Notes: generated from the letters alone by a model not told the origin. Shown: positions 27,455 through 35,889, counted from the first letter of the stretch. The stretch: DNA of 52,056 nucleotides from Phycisphaerales bacterium (GCA_020849105.1 JADLGW010000059.1:1-52056), one strand, 5' to 3'. Numbers and translations are program-made.

Positions 27455-28854
27455 TCGTGGTCTCCGGCGGAAGTTGGTGCCGCCCGCGACTCGGCGCGGG
27501 GCCCCGGCGGGTCGGTCAGTCGCCCGGCGAGCAGCGTGTCCAGCCGCGTCCGCGCCAGCCAGTAGTCCCGCAGGGCGTCCACGTACCGCACGCCCGCCTC
27601 GACCTGGTCCCGCCGGGCCGAGAGCAACTGGAACGCCCCGACCTGCATCCCGTTGTACTGCAGTTGCGTCAGGTCCACGATCTGCCGGCGCAGCGGGATC
27701 AGGACCGCCCGCAGGTAGTCGGCCCGCTCGCGTGCGGCGGCCACCGCGTCCCGCGCCGCCCGCGCCGCGGAGCGGACATGCACCGCCTCCGCGTAGTACC
27801 GGGCCTCCGCCTGCCGCAGCCGGGCCCGCGCGCCGAACGTGCGCGCCCGCCCGGTATCGAGGATGGGCACCGGGATCGACGCCGAAGGGCCGACGGACCA
27901 GCCGCCTTCGACCTCGCGCTCCGCCACAGCGCCGACCTCCGCACCCTCGGCCCCCGCCAGCGGGCCGGCAAGCCCCAGCGCCCGGCCCGCCGCCTCGACC
28001 TCCGTGCGGGCCACACCCAGGTCCAGGCTCGCGGCGACCGCGGCGGACTCGACGCGCGCGTGATCCGGCTCCGCCTCTGGCAGGTCCGGGAGGCGCGGGC
28101 CCATCCGCCAATCGGTCCGCCCGCCCCACAACCCCATCAGGTCCGTCAGCCGCTCCCGCGCCGCGGCCCACTCCGCGTCGGCCTGCGCCAGGTCCAGCCG
28201 CGCCTGCTCGTGCATCGCCCGCTCGCTCGCCACGTCCAGTTCGCGGTTGTTCCCGGCGGCGCGGAGGCGCTGCGCGAGTTCGTACGACGCGCCCGTCGCC
28301 GCCAGCACGGTCCGGCGCAACTCCACGAGTTGCGCCGCCGCCTGCGCGTCGTAGAACGCCGCGCGGGTCCGGTCGGCCATGTCCAGCACCGCGCCGGTGA
28401 CGCGGAGTTTCGCGGCGTCGAACCCGGCCCGCGCCACACGCTGCCGCAGCGGGATGAACAGCAGGCTCAGGAAGTCCTGCGAGACGCCGAGCGCCACGCC
28501 GGTCCCGCCGCCGTCCGTCGCCCAGCGCACCTCGCCGCTGAGCAGCGGGTTGCGGAGCAGCCCGGCCTGCACCAGGTCCGCCTGCGCGATGCTCAGGTCT
28601 TCGTAAACGGCTTGCAGTTCCCGGTTGCTGAGCAGCGCGACCTGCACCGCCCCGTCCGCCGAGAGTTCCTCTCCCAGCAGCCGGTCCACGGCGGCGGCGG
28701 CCTCGGCGTCCGCGCGCGAGCCCGAGTCCCACCGCACCGTCATCCCCGTGCGCCGCGACACGTCGCCCTTCACGTCGTCAAAGCCGAGCCCGGGCGTGAG
28801 GCTCGCGCAGCCCGACGCGGCGAGCAGGGCCGCCACCGCGAGCACACGCGTCAT
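27451..28854 (-). CDS. TolC-family outer-membrane efflux lipoprotein
   Basis: A 467-residue protein with lipoprotein signal LAASGC (Cys16) and two long helical hairpin regions (QAVYEDLSIAQADLVQAG, ARLDLAQADAEWAAARERL, YYAEAVHVRSAARAARDAV), as in TolC/CusC-type outer-membrane channels. Such proteins form the exit duct of metal or drug efflux systems. It overlaps the metal-binding lipoprotein before it and the multicopper oxidase after it by 4 nt each. No membrane-fusion protein or RND pump gene is in the window, so its inner-membrane partner is missing or elsewhere. Confidence 0.92.
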   Translation of the reverse strand: MTRVLAVAALLAASGCASLTPGLGFDDVKGDVSRRTGMTVRWDSGSRADAEAAAAVDRLLGEELSADGAVQVALLSNRELQAVYEDLSIAQADLVQAGLLRNPLLSGEVRWATDGGGTGVALGVSQDFLSLLFIPLRQRVARAGFDAAKLRVTGAVLDMADRTRAAFYDAQAAAQLVELRRTVLAATGASYELAQRLRAAGNNRELDVASERAMHEQARLDLAQADAEWAAARERLTDLMGLWGGRTDWRMGPRLPDLPEAEPDHARVESAAVAASLDLGVARTEVEAAGRALGLAGPLAGAEGAEVGAVAEREVEGGWSVGPSASIPVPILDTGRARTFGARARLRQAEARYYAEAVHVRSAARAARDAVAAARERADYLRAVLIPLRRQIVDLTQLQYNGMQVGAFQLLSARRDQVEAGVRYVDALRDYWLARTRLDTLLAGRLTDPPGPRAESRAAPTSAGDHE

Positions 28855-29198
28855 CGCTCACCGCCCTTCTTGACGAGTTTCATCCCGCACTTCGGGCACC
28901 GCCCGGGCTGGTCCGACGTGACCTCCGGGTGCATCGGGCAGGTGTAGACCGCGGCGGGGGCGCTGGGAGTTTCCGCCGGCGCCGCGTGCGCACCGCCGTG
29001 GGGCGCCATGCCGTGTCCTTCATGCCCCGCCGGGGGCGCCTCGACCGGCTCCGCGTGCCCGAGCGTGTCCGGCCGCTTGCGTTCCTCGGCGGACCGCGCG
29101 TCCGGGCTGGCGGGGTGCTCGGCGGTGAGCGGCGGCGCGGTGTAGGTGGAGCAGCAGCCGGACAACACCAGGACCATGAGCATGAGCGTGCGGCGCAT
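28851..29198 (-). CDS. Lipoprotein with heavy-metal-binding domain
   Basis: A 115-residue protein with lipobox LVLSGC (Cys15). A His-rich linker (HEGHGMAPHGGAHA) leads to a C-terminal metal-binding module YTCPMHPEVTSDQPGRCPKC, of the type seen in copper-transport ATPases and CusB-like proteins. It probably binds copper or a similar ion in the envelope and hands it to the efflux or oxidase partners. An AGGAGG site precedes the ATG, and its stop overlaps the TolC-type start (ATGA). Confidence 0.88.
   Translation of the reverse strand: MRRTLMLMVLVLSGCCSTYTAPPLTAEHPASPDARSAEERKRPDTLGHAEPVEAPPAGHEGHGMAPHGGAHAAPAETPSAPAAVYTCPMHPEVTSDQPGRCPKCGMKLVKKGGER
28912..28940 (-). repeat. 29-bp direct repeat encoding the CPMHPEVTSD core, copy 2
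   Basis: Same sequence as 25971-25999, in the same orientation about 2.9 kb away. Confidence 0.8.
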
Positions 29199-29213
29199 CG
29201 TCGTCGCCTCCTG

Positions 29214-30005
29214 TCACCAGGGGAGTTTGTAGTGGTCCAGCCCCCACACCATCGCCCCGCCGAGGAACGCCGTGACGAGCACCAGCAGCGCCCCGGCGGT
29301 CAGCACCGCGCGGTACGCGCCGCGGCGCGGCTCGGGCGTCGCGCGGGCCCGTTCCGAGAGGAACACGACCGCCACCATCACGACCGCCGCCCCGGTGCCG
29401 AGCCAGCGGTGAAGCATCAGCATCCGGTCCGGGTCCACGAGCCGGAACCCCGCGAAGCACCAGCCCAAGGCCGCTGTGATGACGCCGGTGATCGCCGCCC
29501 CCCAGATGCAGAACCGCCCGGCGTGGTCCAGCCACACCTCCCGGCGCAGCAGGAAGAGCATCTCGGCCACGAACGCCGCCGAGAGGAGCGCGACCGGGAA
29601 GTCGGTCGCCGCCGGGTGGAAGTTGCCGAGCCACTCGACGAAGCCCGGCGTGCCCTCCGCGTGCGCGGCGTGGTCGTGCCCGGCGGGCTCGTCCTCGTGC
29701 TCGTCCGGCCCGGCCGGCTGCGCGGGCGGCGTGCCGTCCGTGGCGTGGTCCGCGTCTTGGGCCGGGGCGCTCACCGCGAGCACCGCGTACTTCTCCGGCT
29801 CCTTCTTGAACTTCGCCAGGCAGCGGCGGCAGCAGAAGTACACCCGCTTTCCCTTGTAGTCCGTGTAGATCGCCGGGTCGATGGGTTCCTCCGGAGTCAC
29901 CGGGCACAGCACGCCCGGCGGCGGCTCGGGCTGCGTGTCCTGCCCACGCACCCGCGGCCCTGCAAGGAGCGATGCCAGCACGGCGATGAGGAAGGCACGA
30001 GTCAT
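29214..30005 (-). CDS. YHS-like Cys module fused to a DUF2231-type membrane domain
   Basis: A 263-residue protein with a signal peptide (ending VRGQ). A YHS/TRASH-like metal-binding segment follows: VLCPVT (Cys34) and FCCRRCLAKFKKEP (Cys58, 59, 62). After an acidic, His-containing linker, four membrane helices contain conserved histidines (FHPAATDFPVALL, LMLHRWLGTG) as in DUF2231 proteins, which resemble haem- or redox-associated membrane domains. It lies in the copper island with an AAAGGA ribosome-binding site. A membrane sensor or metal-binding redox protein is plausible, not proven. Confidence 0.8.
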   Translation of the reverse strand: MTRAFLIAVLASLLAGPRVRGQDTQPEPPPGVLCPVTPEEPIDPAIYTDYKGKRVYFCCRRCLAKFKKEPEKYAVLAVSAPAQDADHATDGTPPAQPAGPDEHEDEPAGHDHAAHAEGTPGFVEWLGNFHPAATDFPVALLSAAFVAEMLFLLRREVWLDHAGRFCIWGAAITGVITAALGWCFAGFRLVDPDRMLMLHRWLGTGAAVVMVAVVFLSERARATPEPRRGAYRAVLTAGALLVLVTAFLGGAMVWGLDHYKLPW

Positions 30006-30069
30006 GTCGATCCTTTCCGTTCCGCGAGAAGCCCGGGCGCGGGGGTAAGCCCGCGCCGGGGCGATTCGG

Positions 30070-30804
30070 TCACTTGTGGTCGTGGTCCCCGTGCCCGCCG
30101 GCCTGCGGATCCGCCGGCGCGCCCTTCCGGGCCGCGTCCACCATCTCGATGAACTTGGCCGGGTCCTTGTTCACGTCCTTCTTGCAACCCTTGCAGCACA
30201 GCCGCACGAGCCGACCCGCCACGACGAGGTCCACCGGCTCGCCCATCTCGCCCCCGAACTCGTCCCCGCTCACCGGGCAGGTCTTGATCGGGTATGCCCT
30301 GCCCTGGGTCTCGATCACGGCCTTGTCCAGCGCCGCGAAGTAGTCCTTGGCGTGGTGCTCGAACGCCGCCCGCTCGGAGTCATCCGCCAGCAGGAACAGG
30401 CGGTTGGCGTACACGAACTGGACCGGCTTCTCCGGCAGAGCCTTGCCCGAGACGACCGACGTGTGCAGCGGGTAGAGCGGGGCCTGGTCCTTGGCGATCT
30501 TCTCATCCAGGGAGGCCATGCCCGCCTTCATGTCGGCCTCGAACTTCGCCGGGCACTTGTCGCAGCAGAAACGCACCTCACGACCGTGATACACCTTCAC
30601 CACCGCGTCGCCCATCGCCCCGAGACGCTTGCCGGACACGGGACAGACCGCCAGAGGGTACGGGTCGCCCACCCTCTTCTCATGGGGCGCCGCCGCCGCG
30701 GGTTTCGTCTCGTGGGCCTCATGCTGGGCGAGGGCGGGCGCCCCCGACAGGGCAGCCGCGACGCAGAAAGACACGGACAGAAGACTCGAAATGAACCTCG
30801 TCAT
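30070..30804 (-). CDS. Exported protein with repeated YHS-like modules
   Basis: A 244-residue protein with signal peptide (LSVSFCVAAALSGAPALAQ) and a His-rich tail (GGHGDHDHK). Two YHS-like metal-binding modules are complete: CPVSGKRLG...FCCDKCPAKF (about 54-88) and CPVSGDEFG...LCCKGCKKD (about 176-210). A middle copy (about 111-165, VSGKALPEKPVQFVYANRLF) keeps the fold pattern but has lost every cysteine. It probably binds copper or another soft metal in the periplasm. An AAAGGAG ribosome-binding site lies 6 nt before the ATG. Confidence 0.82.
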   Translation of the reverse strand: MTRFISSLLSVSFCVAAALSGAPALAQHEAHETKPAAAAPHEKRVGDPYPLAVCPVSGKRLGAMGDAVVKVYHGREVRFCCDKCPAKFEADMKAGMASLDEKIAKDQAPLYPLHTSVVSGKALPEKPVQFVYANRLFLLADDSERAAFEHHAKDYFAALDKAVIETQGRAYPIKTCPVSGDEFGGEMGEPVDLVVAGRLVRLCCKGCKKDVNKDPAKFIEMVDAARKGAPADPQAGGHGDHDHK

Positions 30805-30901
30805 GTGAACTCCTTTGGCGCGCACGGAGCGGCGCGCACAAACAACGGAACTGGACGGGACTCGCAATCGGCACGCTCGAACAGGCTTCGATTCGGCACG
30901 G

Positions 30902-31333
30902 CTAAAGAATGAGCGCGCACCGCCGCCCCAGCAGCGTTGCCCGGCGCCGGTCCGGGGGCGCCACCGCGGCCGTGAGCGCGACGCCGGCGGTGGCGACCGT
31001 CGCCCGGGATGTGTCCCGCGGCAGCACCGCCAGCAGAGGCTGCGGCGCCAGGGCGACGTGCTGAGGGGCTTCCGGCGCCATCCTGGGCCCCGCCGATTCG
31101 CACCCGCAGCGCTCGCCGTGCCGTTCCGTCGCCGGGTGATGCCCCGCCGCCGGATGCTCACTCTCGGACGCGCAGCACGTCTCCACGGCCCCCGCCGGCG
31201 CATCCGGCGCCGACAGCACCGCCCCGCCCGATCCGCCCGGAGATTCAAGCAGTTCCGTGCGGCAGCAGCACAGGTGCATCCCGACAGCAATCACCAGCGT
31301 CAAGACGGCTCGGGCTGCGGCGCTGCCAACCAT
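30902..31333 (-). CDS. Small Cys/His-rich exported protein of the metal island
   Basis: A 143-residue protein with a hydrophobic N-terminus (ARAVLTLVIAVGMHLCCC) that can act as signal or anchor. It then has clusters of Cys and His (VETCCASESEHPAAGHH, HGERCGCES). No family is recognised; the composition and position at the head of the metal-binding gene cluster suggest soft-metal binding. The start is supported by TACCAT ending exactly 6 nt upstream with no Shine-Dalgarno sequence, so this is probably the promoter-proximal, leaderless gene of the cluster. Confidence 0.65.
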   Translation of the reverse strand: MVGSAAARAVLTLVIAVGMHLCCCRTELLESPGGSGGAVLSAPDAPAGAVETCCASESEHPAAGHHPATERHGERCGCESAGPRMAPEAPQHVALAPQPLLAVLPRDTSRATVATAGVALTAAVAPPDRRRATLLGRRCALIL

Positions 31334-31339
31334 CGCCTC

Positions 31340-31345
31340 ATGGTA
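31340..31345 (-). promoter_or_regulatory. Putative -10 box, leaderless start of the metal-island cluster
   Basis: TACCAT followed by a 6-nt gap and the ATG of the Cys/His-rich gene. Confidence 0.45.
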
Positions 31346-31362
31346 GGCCGACCTCCGCGGTC

Positions 31363-33219
31363 TCAGGGGCAACCCAGCGCAAACCGCGTCTGGAAGCACC
31401 CGAAATCCGCGAGGTTCCGCGCCCCGTCCCCGTTGCAATCCGCGTACGGATCGCCCAGCGCAAACCCGGTCTGGAAGCACCCGAAGTCAGCCAGGTTCAC
31501 CGATCCATCCGCGTTGCAGTCGGCGTAGCACGCGCCCTCGACCCACACGATCTTCGCCACCGACGGGATGTCGTCCACCATCGCAAACAGCATGTATGTG
31601 CCCAGCGGCAGCACGTCTGCACCGGCGGGCAGCGTCACCCGCGACGTGGACCCCTCCCGCGTCACCGGCAGCACCAGCCGCCGAGGCACGCCCCCGTCTA
31701 CCCAGTGTGTGTGGGACATCGTGCCGGTGAGCACCACGCTCGTCAGCCGTGTCGCCGGTGCAATCTCGAGTTCCACTACCTGCCCGCGCCGCAGCGACGG
31801 CCCGGGCTGGTTCGTGATCGACGGCCTCACCCCGCGACGCAGGTAGGGCGGCGAGAACGCCTCAATGTCCGCCGACGTGGGCCCGACCTGGAACTTGATC
31901 CGCGTGCCGCCCGTCGTCACGACCCGCCCGTCGGGGATCAGCAGCGTCACCGCGTGGTACTCGGCGAACCGGTTGAGGTCACTGACCCGTCGCCAGGAGT
32001 CCGACGCCGGGTCATACAGGTCCGTCCACTTCACGATCCCCAGGCTGTTCGGCACCGGTGGGCTGGACTGCTTCGTCTCGCCGCCCGCCACCAGCACGCG
32101 CCCATCGGGCAGTTGCACCACCTCCGCCTGGAATCGGATCAGCCCCGGGTTCGACGTGGTGGACCAGGACTCCGTCGCCGGGTCGTACACCTCCCCCATG
32201 CGCGTCGATGCTGTCGGCGTGCCGGAGATGCCGATCGCCAGCACCCGCCCGTCCTCCAGCACCACGATGGAGTGGTCGGAGTGGCCGGGCCACCCGCGCG
32301 CCGCCTGGACGAAGTCGCCCGTCGCACGCCACACGCCCGTGGCGGGGTTGTACACCTGGGGTGGCGACCAGGTGATGAGCACCAACCCGTTGTACAGCAG
32401 CGCCGACGGCGTGAACTCGCTCGGCCGCAGCATGGACCCCGTGAACGACCATGTGAGCGCCGACAGGTCCAGCCGCTCACATGTGTTCGTCCGCACCGCG
32501 GCCGGCGCCGTCCCGCCGCCCATCACCATGATCGAGCCGTCACGCAGCCGCGCCAGCCCCGGGTACCACCGCCCCGCTGCATTCTGAAGGTCCGCCAGCC
32601 GCGTCCAGGTGTCCGTCGTCGGGTTGTACGCCTTGACCCAGGGGATCGCGTTCATGAAGTTCCCGGGGTCGTCTCCGTCCTGACCGCCCGCGAAGATCAC
32701 CCGCCCGTCCGGGAGCAGACTGCCGTTCATGCACCCCTGCGGCAGCCCGGAGTCCGCGGCGAAGAACTTCGCTCCGGTGGCCGGATTGAAGACGATCGGG
32801 TCGGCCGTGTCGTGGCAGTAGAAGATCCGCCCGTCCCGCAGCAGCACCGCGATGTCCGTCGCGTCGAAGAACTCCGGCAGCGTCGTACCGATCACGTCCC
32901 AACTCCCCGGCTCCGTCTCGGCCCCGAGCACAAAGTCCCGCACGACCGGCCCGCCCGCCGCCACCTGGATCTGGACCTCCTGGTACCCGCGGCCCCTCGC
33001 GGCCACGCCGACCCGGTACACCCCCGCCGGAACCCCGGGCACCGTGAACGCGCCCGTCGCGGACGTGCGCGTCTCGAAGAACACCGAGAGGTTGGGCACG
33101 AACACCGTGACGCGAGCCCCCGACACCGGCCCCGCCCCGTCCGTCACCGTGCCGGTCACGTCCACAGCCCGGGCCGCGGCGGTCGTGGCGGCCAGGGCGA
33201 CAACGGCGAGCCTGCGCAT
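31363..33219 (-). CDS. Galactose-oxidase-like copper radical oxidase with dockerin-like C-terminal repeats
   Basis: A 618-residue secreted protein. Signal peptide is about 1-18, followed by a carboxypeptidase-regulatory-like beta domain (about 19-100, VTGTVTDGAGPVSGARVTV). A seven-bladed Kelch/galactose oxidase propeller and a DUF1929-type domain (about 460-560) come next. Residues matching the copper radical centre are present: Cys163 (GCMNGS), Tyr219 (RWYPG), Tyr421-His422 (AEYHAV) and His503 (MSHTHW). Such enzymes oxidise alcohols or aldehydes to give hydrogen peroxide. The tail (564-618) is a duplicated CYADCN-DGSVNLADFGCFQT unit, the dockerin-like repeat of Phycisphaerales. A GGAGGAG site and a TACGGT box at 33240-33245 precede the ATG. 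Confidence 0.87.
   Translation of the reverse strand: MRRLAVVALAATTAAARAVDVTGTVTDGAGPVSGARVTVFVPNLSVFFETRTSATGAFTVPGVPAGVYRVGVAARGRGYQEVQIQVAAGGPVVRDFVLGAETEPGSWDVIGTTLPEFFDATDIAVLLRDGRIFYCHDTADPIVFNPATGAKFFAADSGLPQGCMNGSLLPDGRVIFAGGQDGDDPGNFMNAIPWVKAYNPTTDTWTRLADLQNAAGRWYPGLARLRDGSIMVMGGGTAPAAVRTNTCERLDLSALTWSFTGSMLRPSEFTPSALLYNGLVLITWSPPQVYNPATGVWRATGDFVQAARGWPGHSDHSIVVLEDGRVLAIGISGTPTASTRMGEVYDPATESWSTTSNPGLIRFQAEVVQLPDGRVLVAGGETKQSSPPVPNSLGIVKWTDLYDPASDSWRRVSDLNRFAEYHAVTLLIPDGRVVTTGGTRIKFQVGPTSADIEAFSPPYLRRGVRPSITNQPGPSLRRGQVVELEIAPATRLTSVVLTGTMSHTHWVDGGVPRRLVLPVTREGSTSRVTLPAGADVLPLGTYMLFAMVDDIPSVAKIVWVEGACYADCNADGSVNLADFGCFQTGFALGDPYADCNGDGARNLADFGCFQTRFALGCP
31366..31530 (-). repeat. 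Tandem dockerin-like coding repeat
   Basis: Two consecutive units encode DCN-DG-x-NLADFGCFQT followed by FALG, about 29 residues apart. The D-x-N-x-D-G pattern resembles an EF-hand-type calcium loop. A similar unit ends the partial gene at the right edge of the window. Confidence 0.75.
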
Positions 33220-33239
33220 GGGTCGGACTCCTCCGCACC

Positions 33240-33245
33240 ACCGTA
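33240..33245 (-). promoter_or_regulatory. Putative -10 box of the galactose-oxidase-like gene
   Basis: TACGGT on the minus strand, predicting a leader of about 14 nt with GAGGAG. Confidence 0.35.
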
Positions 33246-33338
33246 CCACCCCCGGGACCGATTCCAAAGAACAATCTTCGCAGTGCCCCGCGGGAAATGT
33301 GCAGCCCAGGGGCAACCCCGCGGCACCGGTGTCCCGAC

Positions 33339-33344
33339 TACGAT
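33339..33344 (+). promoter_or_regulatory. Putative -10 box of pdhA
   Basis: TACGAT, 25 nt before the GTG; the leader contains CGAGGA. Confidence 0.35.
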
Positions 33345-33369
33345 TCCCCTCCACCTTCGAGGACCGTGA

Positions 33370-34509
33370 GTGGCCCAAATCTCCGCGAAGCCCCCGACAA
33401 CCTCCCGTCCACGTCGGCTCTCGGCCGGCCTGCCCGACACGACCGTGATCGGCTGGCTCCGCCAGATGGTCCTGATCCGCGAGTTTGAGAACCGCACCGG
33501 CCAGGCCTATCAGCAGGCCAAGATCGGCGGGTTCTGCCACCTGTACACGGGGCAGGAGGCCGCCGTCGTCGGCACCATCGCCGCGACCGAGCCCGACGAC
33601 CCGATCGTCACCGCGTACCGCGACCACGGCCACGCGCTGGCCCGCGGCATGGACCCCGGCGCCTGCATGGCGGAGATGTTCGGCAAGATCACCGGCTGCG
33701 CCAAGGGCAAGGGCGGGTCCATGCACATGTTCGACAAGCCCCACTGGCTCTTCGGCGGGCACGGGATCGTGGGCGCCCAGACGCCGCTGGGCGCGGGGCT
33801 CGCGTTCGCCGCCAAGTACGAGTACGAGGTGCTGAGGAAGCCGCTACCCAACCCCGGCGTCGAGCAGGGCTCGCCCGCGAAGAAGAAGGTCGCGCTGTGC
33901 TACCTCGGGGACGGGGCACTGAACCAGGGGGCATTGCACGAGGCCATGAACCTCGCCGGGCTCTTCGGGCTTCCCGTGATCTACGTCGTCGAGAACAACG
34001 GGTACTCGATGGGCACGTCCATCGCCCGCGGCACAACCATGGCCGACGACCTCACGAAGAAGGCCGACGCCTACGGCATCACCGGCCGCACGATCGACGG
34101 GTTCGACGTGATGCACCTGTACGACGAGTTCAAGCCGCTGGTGGATGAGTGCCGCGCCGCCCAGCGCCCCGCGTTTGTCGACCTGAAGACCTACCGCTAC
34201 CTCGGCCACTCGATGTCCGACCCGCAGAAGTACCGCACGAAGGACGAGGTCGACCAGTTCAAGGCCAAGGACTCGATCGACCGCATGGCCCACCACCTGA
34301 TGGAAGAACGCAGGTGCCTGCCCGAGGACGCCTTCATGGCGATGCAGAAGGAAGCCAAGGAAGTTGTCCGCGCCGCCCTGGAGTTCGCCGAGCAGTCGCC
34401 CGCGCCCGACCCCGCAACCGAACTCTACAGCGACGTGCTCGTGAACCCGATGCCGGGCATGAGCCCCAGCGGCGAGTATGTGCGCGGGGCGAAGAACCCG
34501 CTGCTGTAA
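33370..34509 (+). CDS. pdhA: Pyruvate dehydrogenase E1 component, alpha subunit
   Basis: A 379-residue thiamine diphosphate-dependent subunit that decarboxylates pyruvate and passes the acetyl group to lipoyl-E2. The ThDP motif is GDGALNQGALHEAMN through VVENNGYSMGT (about 180-217). RDHGHALARG, GKGGSMHMFD and the phosphorylation-loop-like YRYLGHSMSDP are all typical. The GTG start has CGAGGA upstream. The beta subunit and E2 genes lie downstream, separated by unrelated genes. The alternative is a branched-chain 2-oxoacid dehydrogenase E1 alpha, but the GHSMSDP segment favours pyruvate. Confidence 0.94.
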   Translation: MAQISAKPPTTSRPRRLSAGLPDTTVIGWLRQMVLIREFENRTGQAYQQAKIGGFCHLYTGQEAAVVGTIAATEPDDPIVTAYRDHGHALARGMDPGACMAEMFGKITGCAKGKGGSMHMFDKPHWLFGGHGIVGAQTPLGAGLAFAAKYEYEVLRKPLPNPGVEQGSPAKKKVALCYLGDGALNQGALHEAMNLAGLFGLPVIYVVENNGYSMGTSIARGTTMADDLTKKADAYGITGRTIDGFDVMHLYDEFKPLVDECRAAQRPAFVDLKTYRYLGHSMSDPQKYRTKDEVDQFKAKDSIDRMAHHLMEERRCLPEDAFMAMQKEAKEVVRAALEFAEQSPAPDPATELYSDVLVNPMPGMSPSGEYVRGAKNPLL

Positions 34510-34557
34510 ACCGAGAACTCGCGCGCGGGTTGAGACCCCCGGAACAGCCGGTACCGG

Positions 34558-34563
34558 TATCCT
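34558..34563 (+). promoter_or_regulatory. Putative -10 box of the DUF4026/DUF2314 gene
   Basis: TATCCT between pdhA and the next start, followed by a leader with GAAGGAG. It implies a promoter inside the pdh cluster. Confidence 0.35.
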
Positions 34564-34588
34564 TTCGGACACCCTCGAAGGAGCCTCA

Positions 34589-35884
34589 GTGTTCGGTCTC
34601 TTCAAGAGCGACAAGCCCTCCGTCGGCAGCATCCTCTTCCGCGGCACCATGCCCGGGCGTCCGGAGGAGTTTGAGTACCTCGCGGGGCACGGCATCGAGA
34701 TCAGGCCGGGCAAGCCGTCGGACGGGCTCCAATGGTCGCTGAGGCTCTCCCACCCTCAGTGGGGCGCCGCCGAGATCGCGGCATTCAAGAAACAGGCGAC
34801 GCCGTCCGCCCCGCTCGTCCAGATGTCGTCCGGGCTCACCAACGATGAACGCGCCGCGATCGCCGGGGCCGGGCACGGGATCGCCCTGCGCTGCGCCGCG
34901 GCCCGCAAGACGGTCCTGCGCGATCGCAAGAACTTCCTCCGCTTCGCCGGCGCCGTGATGGGCGAGGACGGCCTGGCCGTGGTGGACCACGTCTCCGCCC
35001 GGTTCTGGTCGCCGCGGGGGCTGCGCGACGAGCTGTCGCACGACGCCGACCTGGACATCGAGGGCGTGTTCACGATCCACGCCGTGTCCGACGACGGTGA
35101 GAACCGCACCTGGGCTCACACGCACGGCCTGGCCGAACTCGGCGCGTACGACTTTGACATCCTGCGTCCCCCGGTCGAGTTCCCGGCTGATATCTGGCGT
35201 GCCCTGGCCTTTGCGATCGCCGAGGGCAACCTGCCCAGGGACGCCGCCCGGTTCGAGTTGGCCCAGCCGGGCGGGAAGATCCGGATGGTGCCGGTCGAGA
35301 GGTTCAACAAGGAGGCCCCGCCCGCGTGGACGGCGCTCCGCGACACGCACGACCCGGGCCACAACACCAACCGCTCGGTGGTCTGCGAGCCGGCCGGGCG
35401 TGTGAGCGGGATGTTCCGCTCGGGCGCGATCCCGAGCAGGTTCCTCAGCAGCCCCATCGACGAGAACGCGGTGTTCGCGTTCTCCAGCGCCGCCACCGAC
35501 CTCATGGCCGACCGCGCCCGGAACACGGTCGGCGTCTTCGCCTCGCTCTTCGAGGAGTTCCGCGATATTGAACTGCCCTGCGCCGTGAAGATCGGGTATG
35601 TGGTGGACGGCGGCGGCCCGACCGACCGCGAGCACCTGTGGTTCCAGGTCCACACCATCGAGGAGGGCGGCGCCGCGGTAGACGCCACGCTGCTGAACTC
35701 CCCCTTCCATGTCGCCCACCTCCGGGCCGGGGAGCGCGGCCGCCACTCGCTGGAGGGGCTGTCCGACTGGGCGATCATGACTCCCGCGGGCGCCATCACG
35801 CCCCGTGCCCTGGGCCCGGCCCGCACCGTCCGCGAGAACCGCGACGAGATCAAGGCCGCGGTTGCGCAGACGGAGAAGGAGTAG
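34589..35884 (+). CDS. DUF4026/DUF2314 domain protein
   Basis: A 431-residue cytoplasmic protein with no signal peptide. The C-terminal third has the DUF2314 pattern (EHLWFQVHTIEEGG, TLLNSPFHVAHLRAGER, SLEGLSDWAI); the upstream part resembles DUF4026. The biochemical role of both families is unknown; related proteins often occur in polymorphic-toxin or immunity settings. The GTG start has a good GAAGGAG site 5 nt upstream and a TATCCT box before it. An upstream extension of the frame into the pdhA end has no family similarity and is rejected. Confidence 0.8.
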   Translation: MFGLFKSDKPSVGSILFRGTMPGRPEEFEYLAGHGIEIRPGKPSDGLQWSLRLSHPQWGAAEIAAFKKQATPSAPLVQMSSGLTNDERAAIAGAGHGIALRCAAARKTVLRDRKNFLRFAGAVMGEDGLAVVDHVSARFWSPRGLRDELSHDADLDIEGVFTIHAVSDDGENRTWAHTHGLAELGAYDFDILRPPVEFPADIWRALAFAIAEGNLPRDAARFELAQPGGKIRMVPVERFNKEAPPAWTALRDTHDPGHNTNRSVVCEPAGRVSGMFRSGAIPSRFLSSPIDENAVFAFSSAATDLMADRARNTVGVFASLFEEFRDIELPCAVKIGYVVDGGGPTDREHLWFQVHTIEEGGAAVDATLLNSPFHVAHLRAGERGRHSLEGLSDWAIMTPAGAITPRALGPARTVRENRDEIKAAVAQTEKE

Positions 35885-35889
35885 CAGCG

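Noticed and set aside
27455..28732. A 426-codon N-terminal extension of the multicopper oxidase frame through the TolC gene
   Set aside because: The extension is Gly/Arg/Ala-rich noise in another frame of a clear TolC protein, while the ATG at 27454 is followed by a twin-arginine signal.
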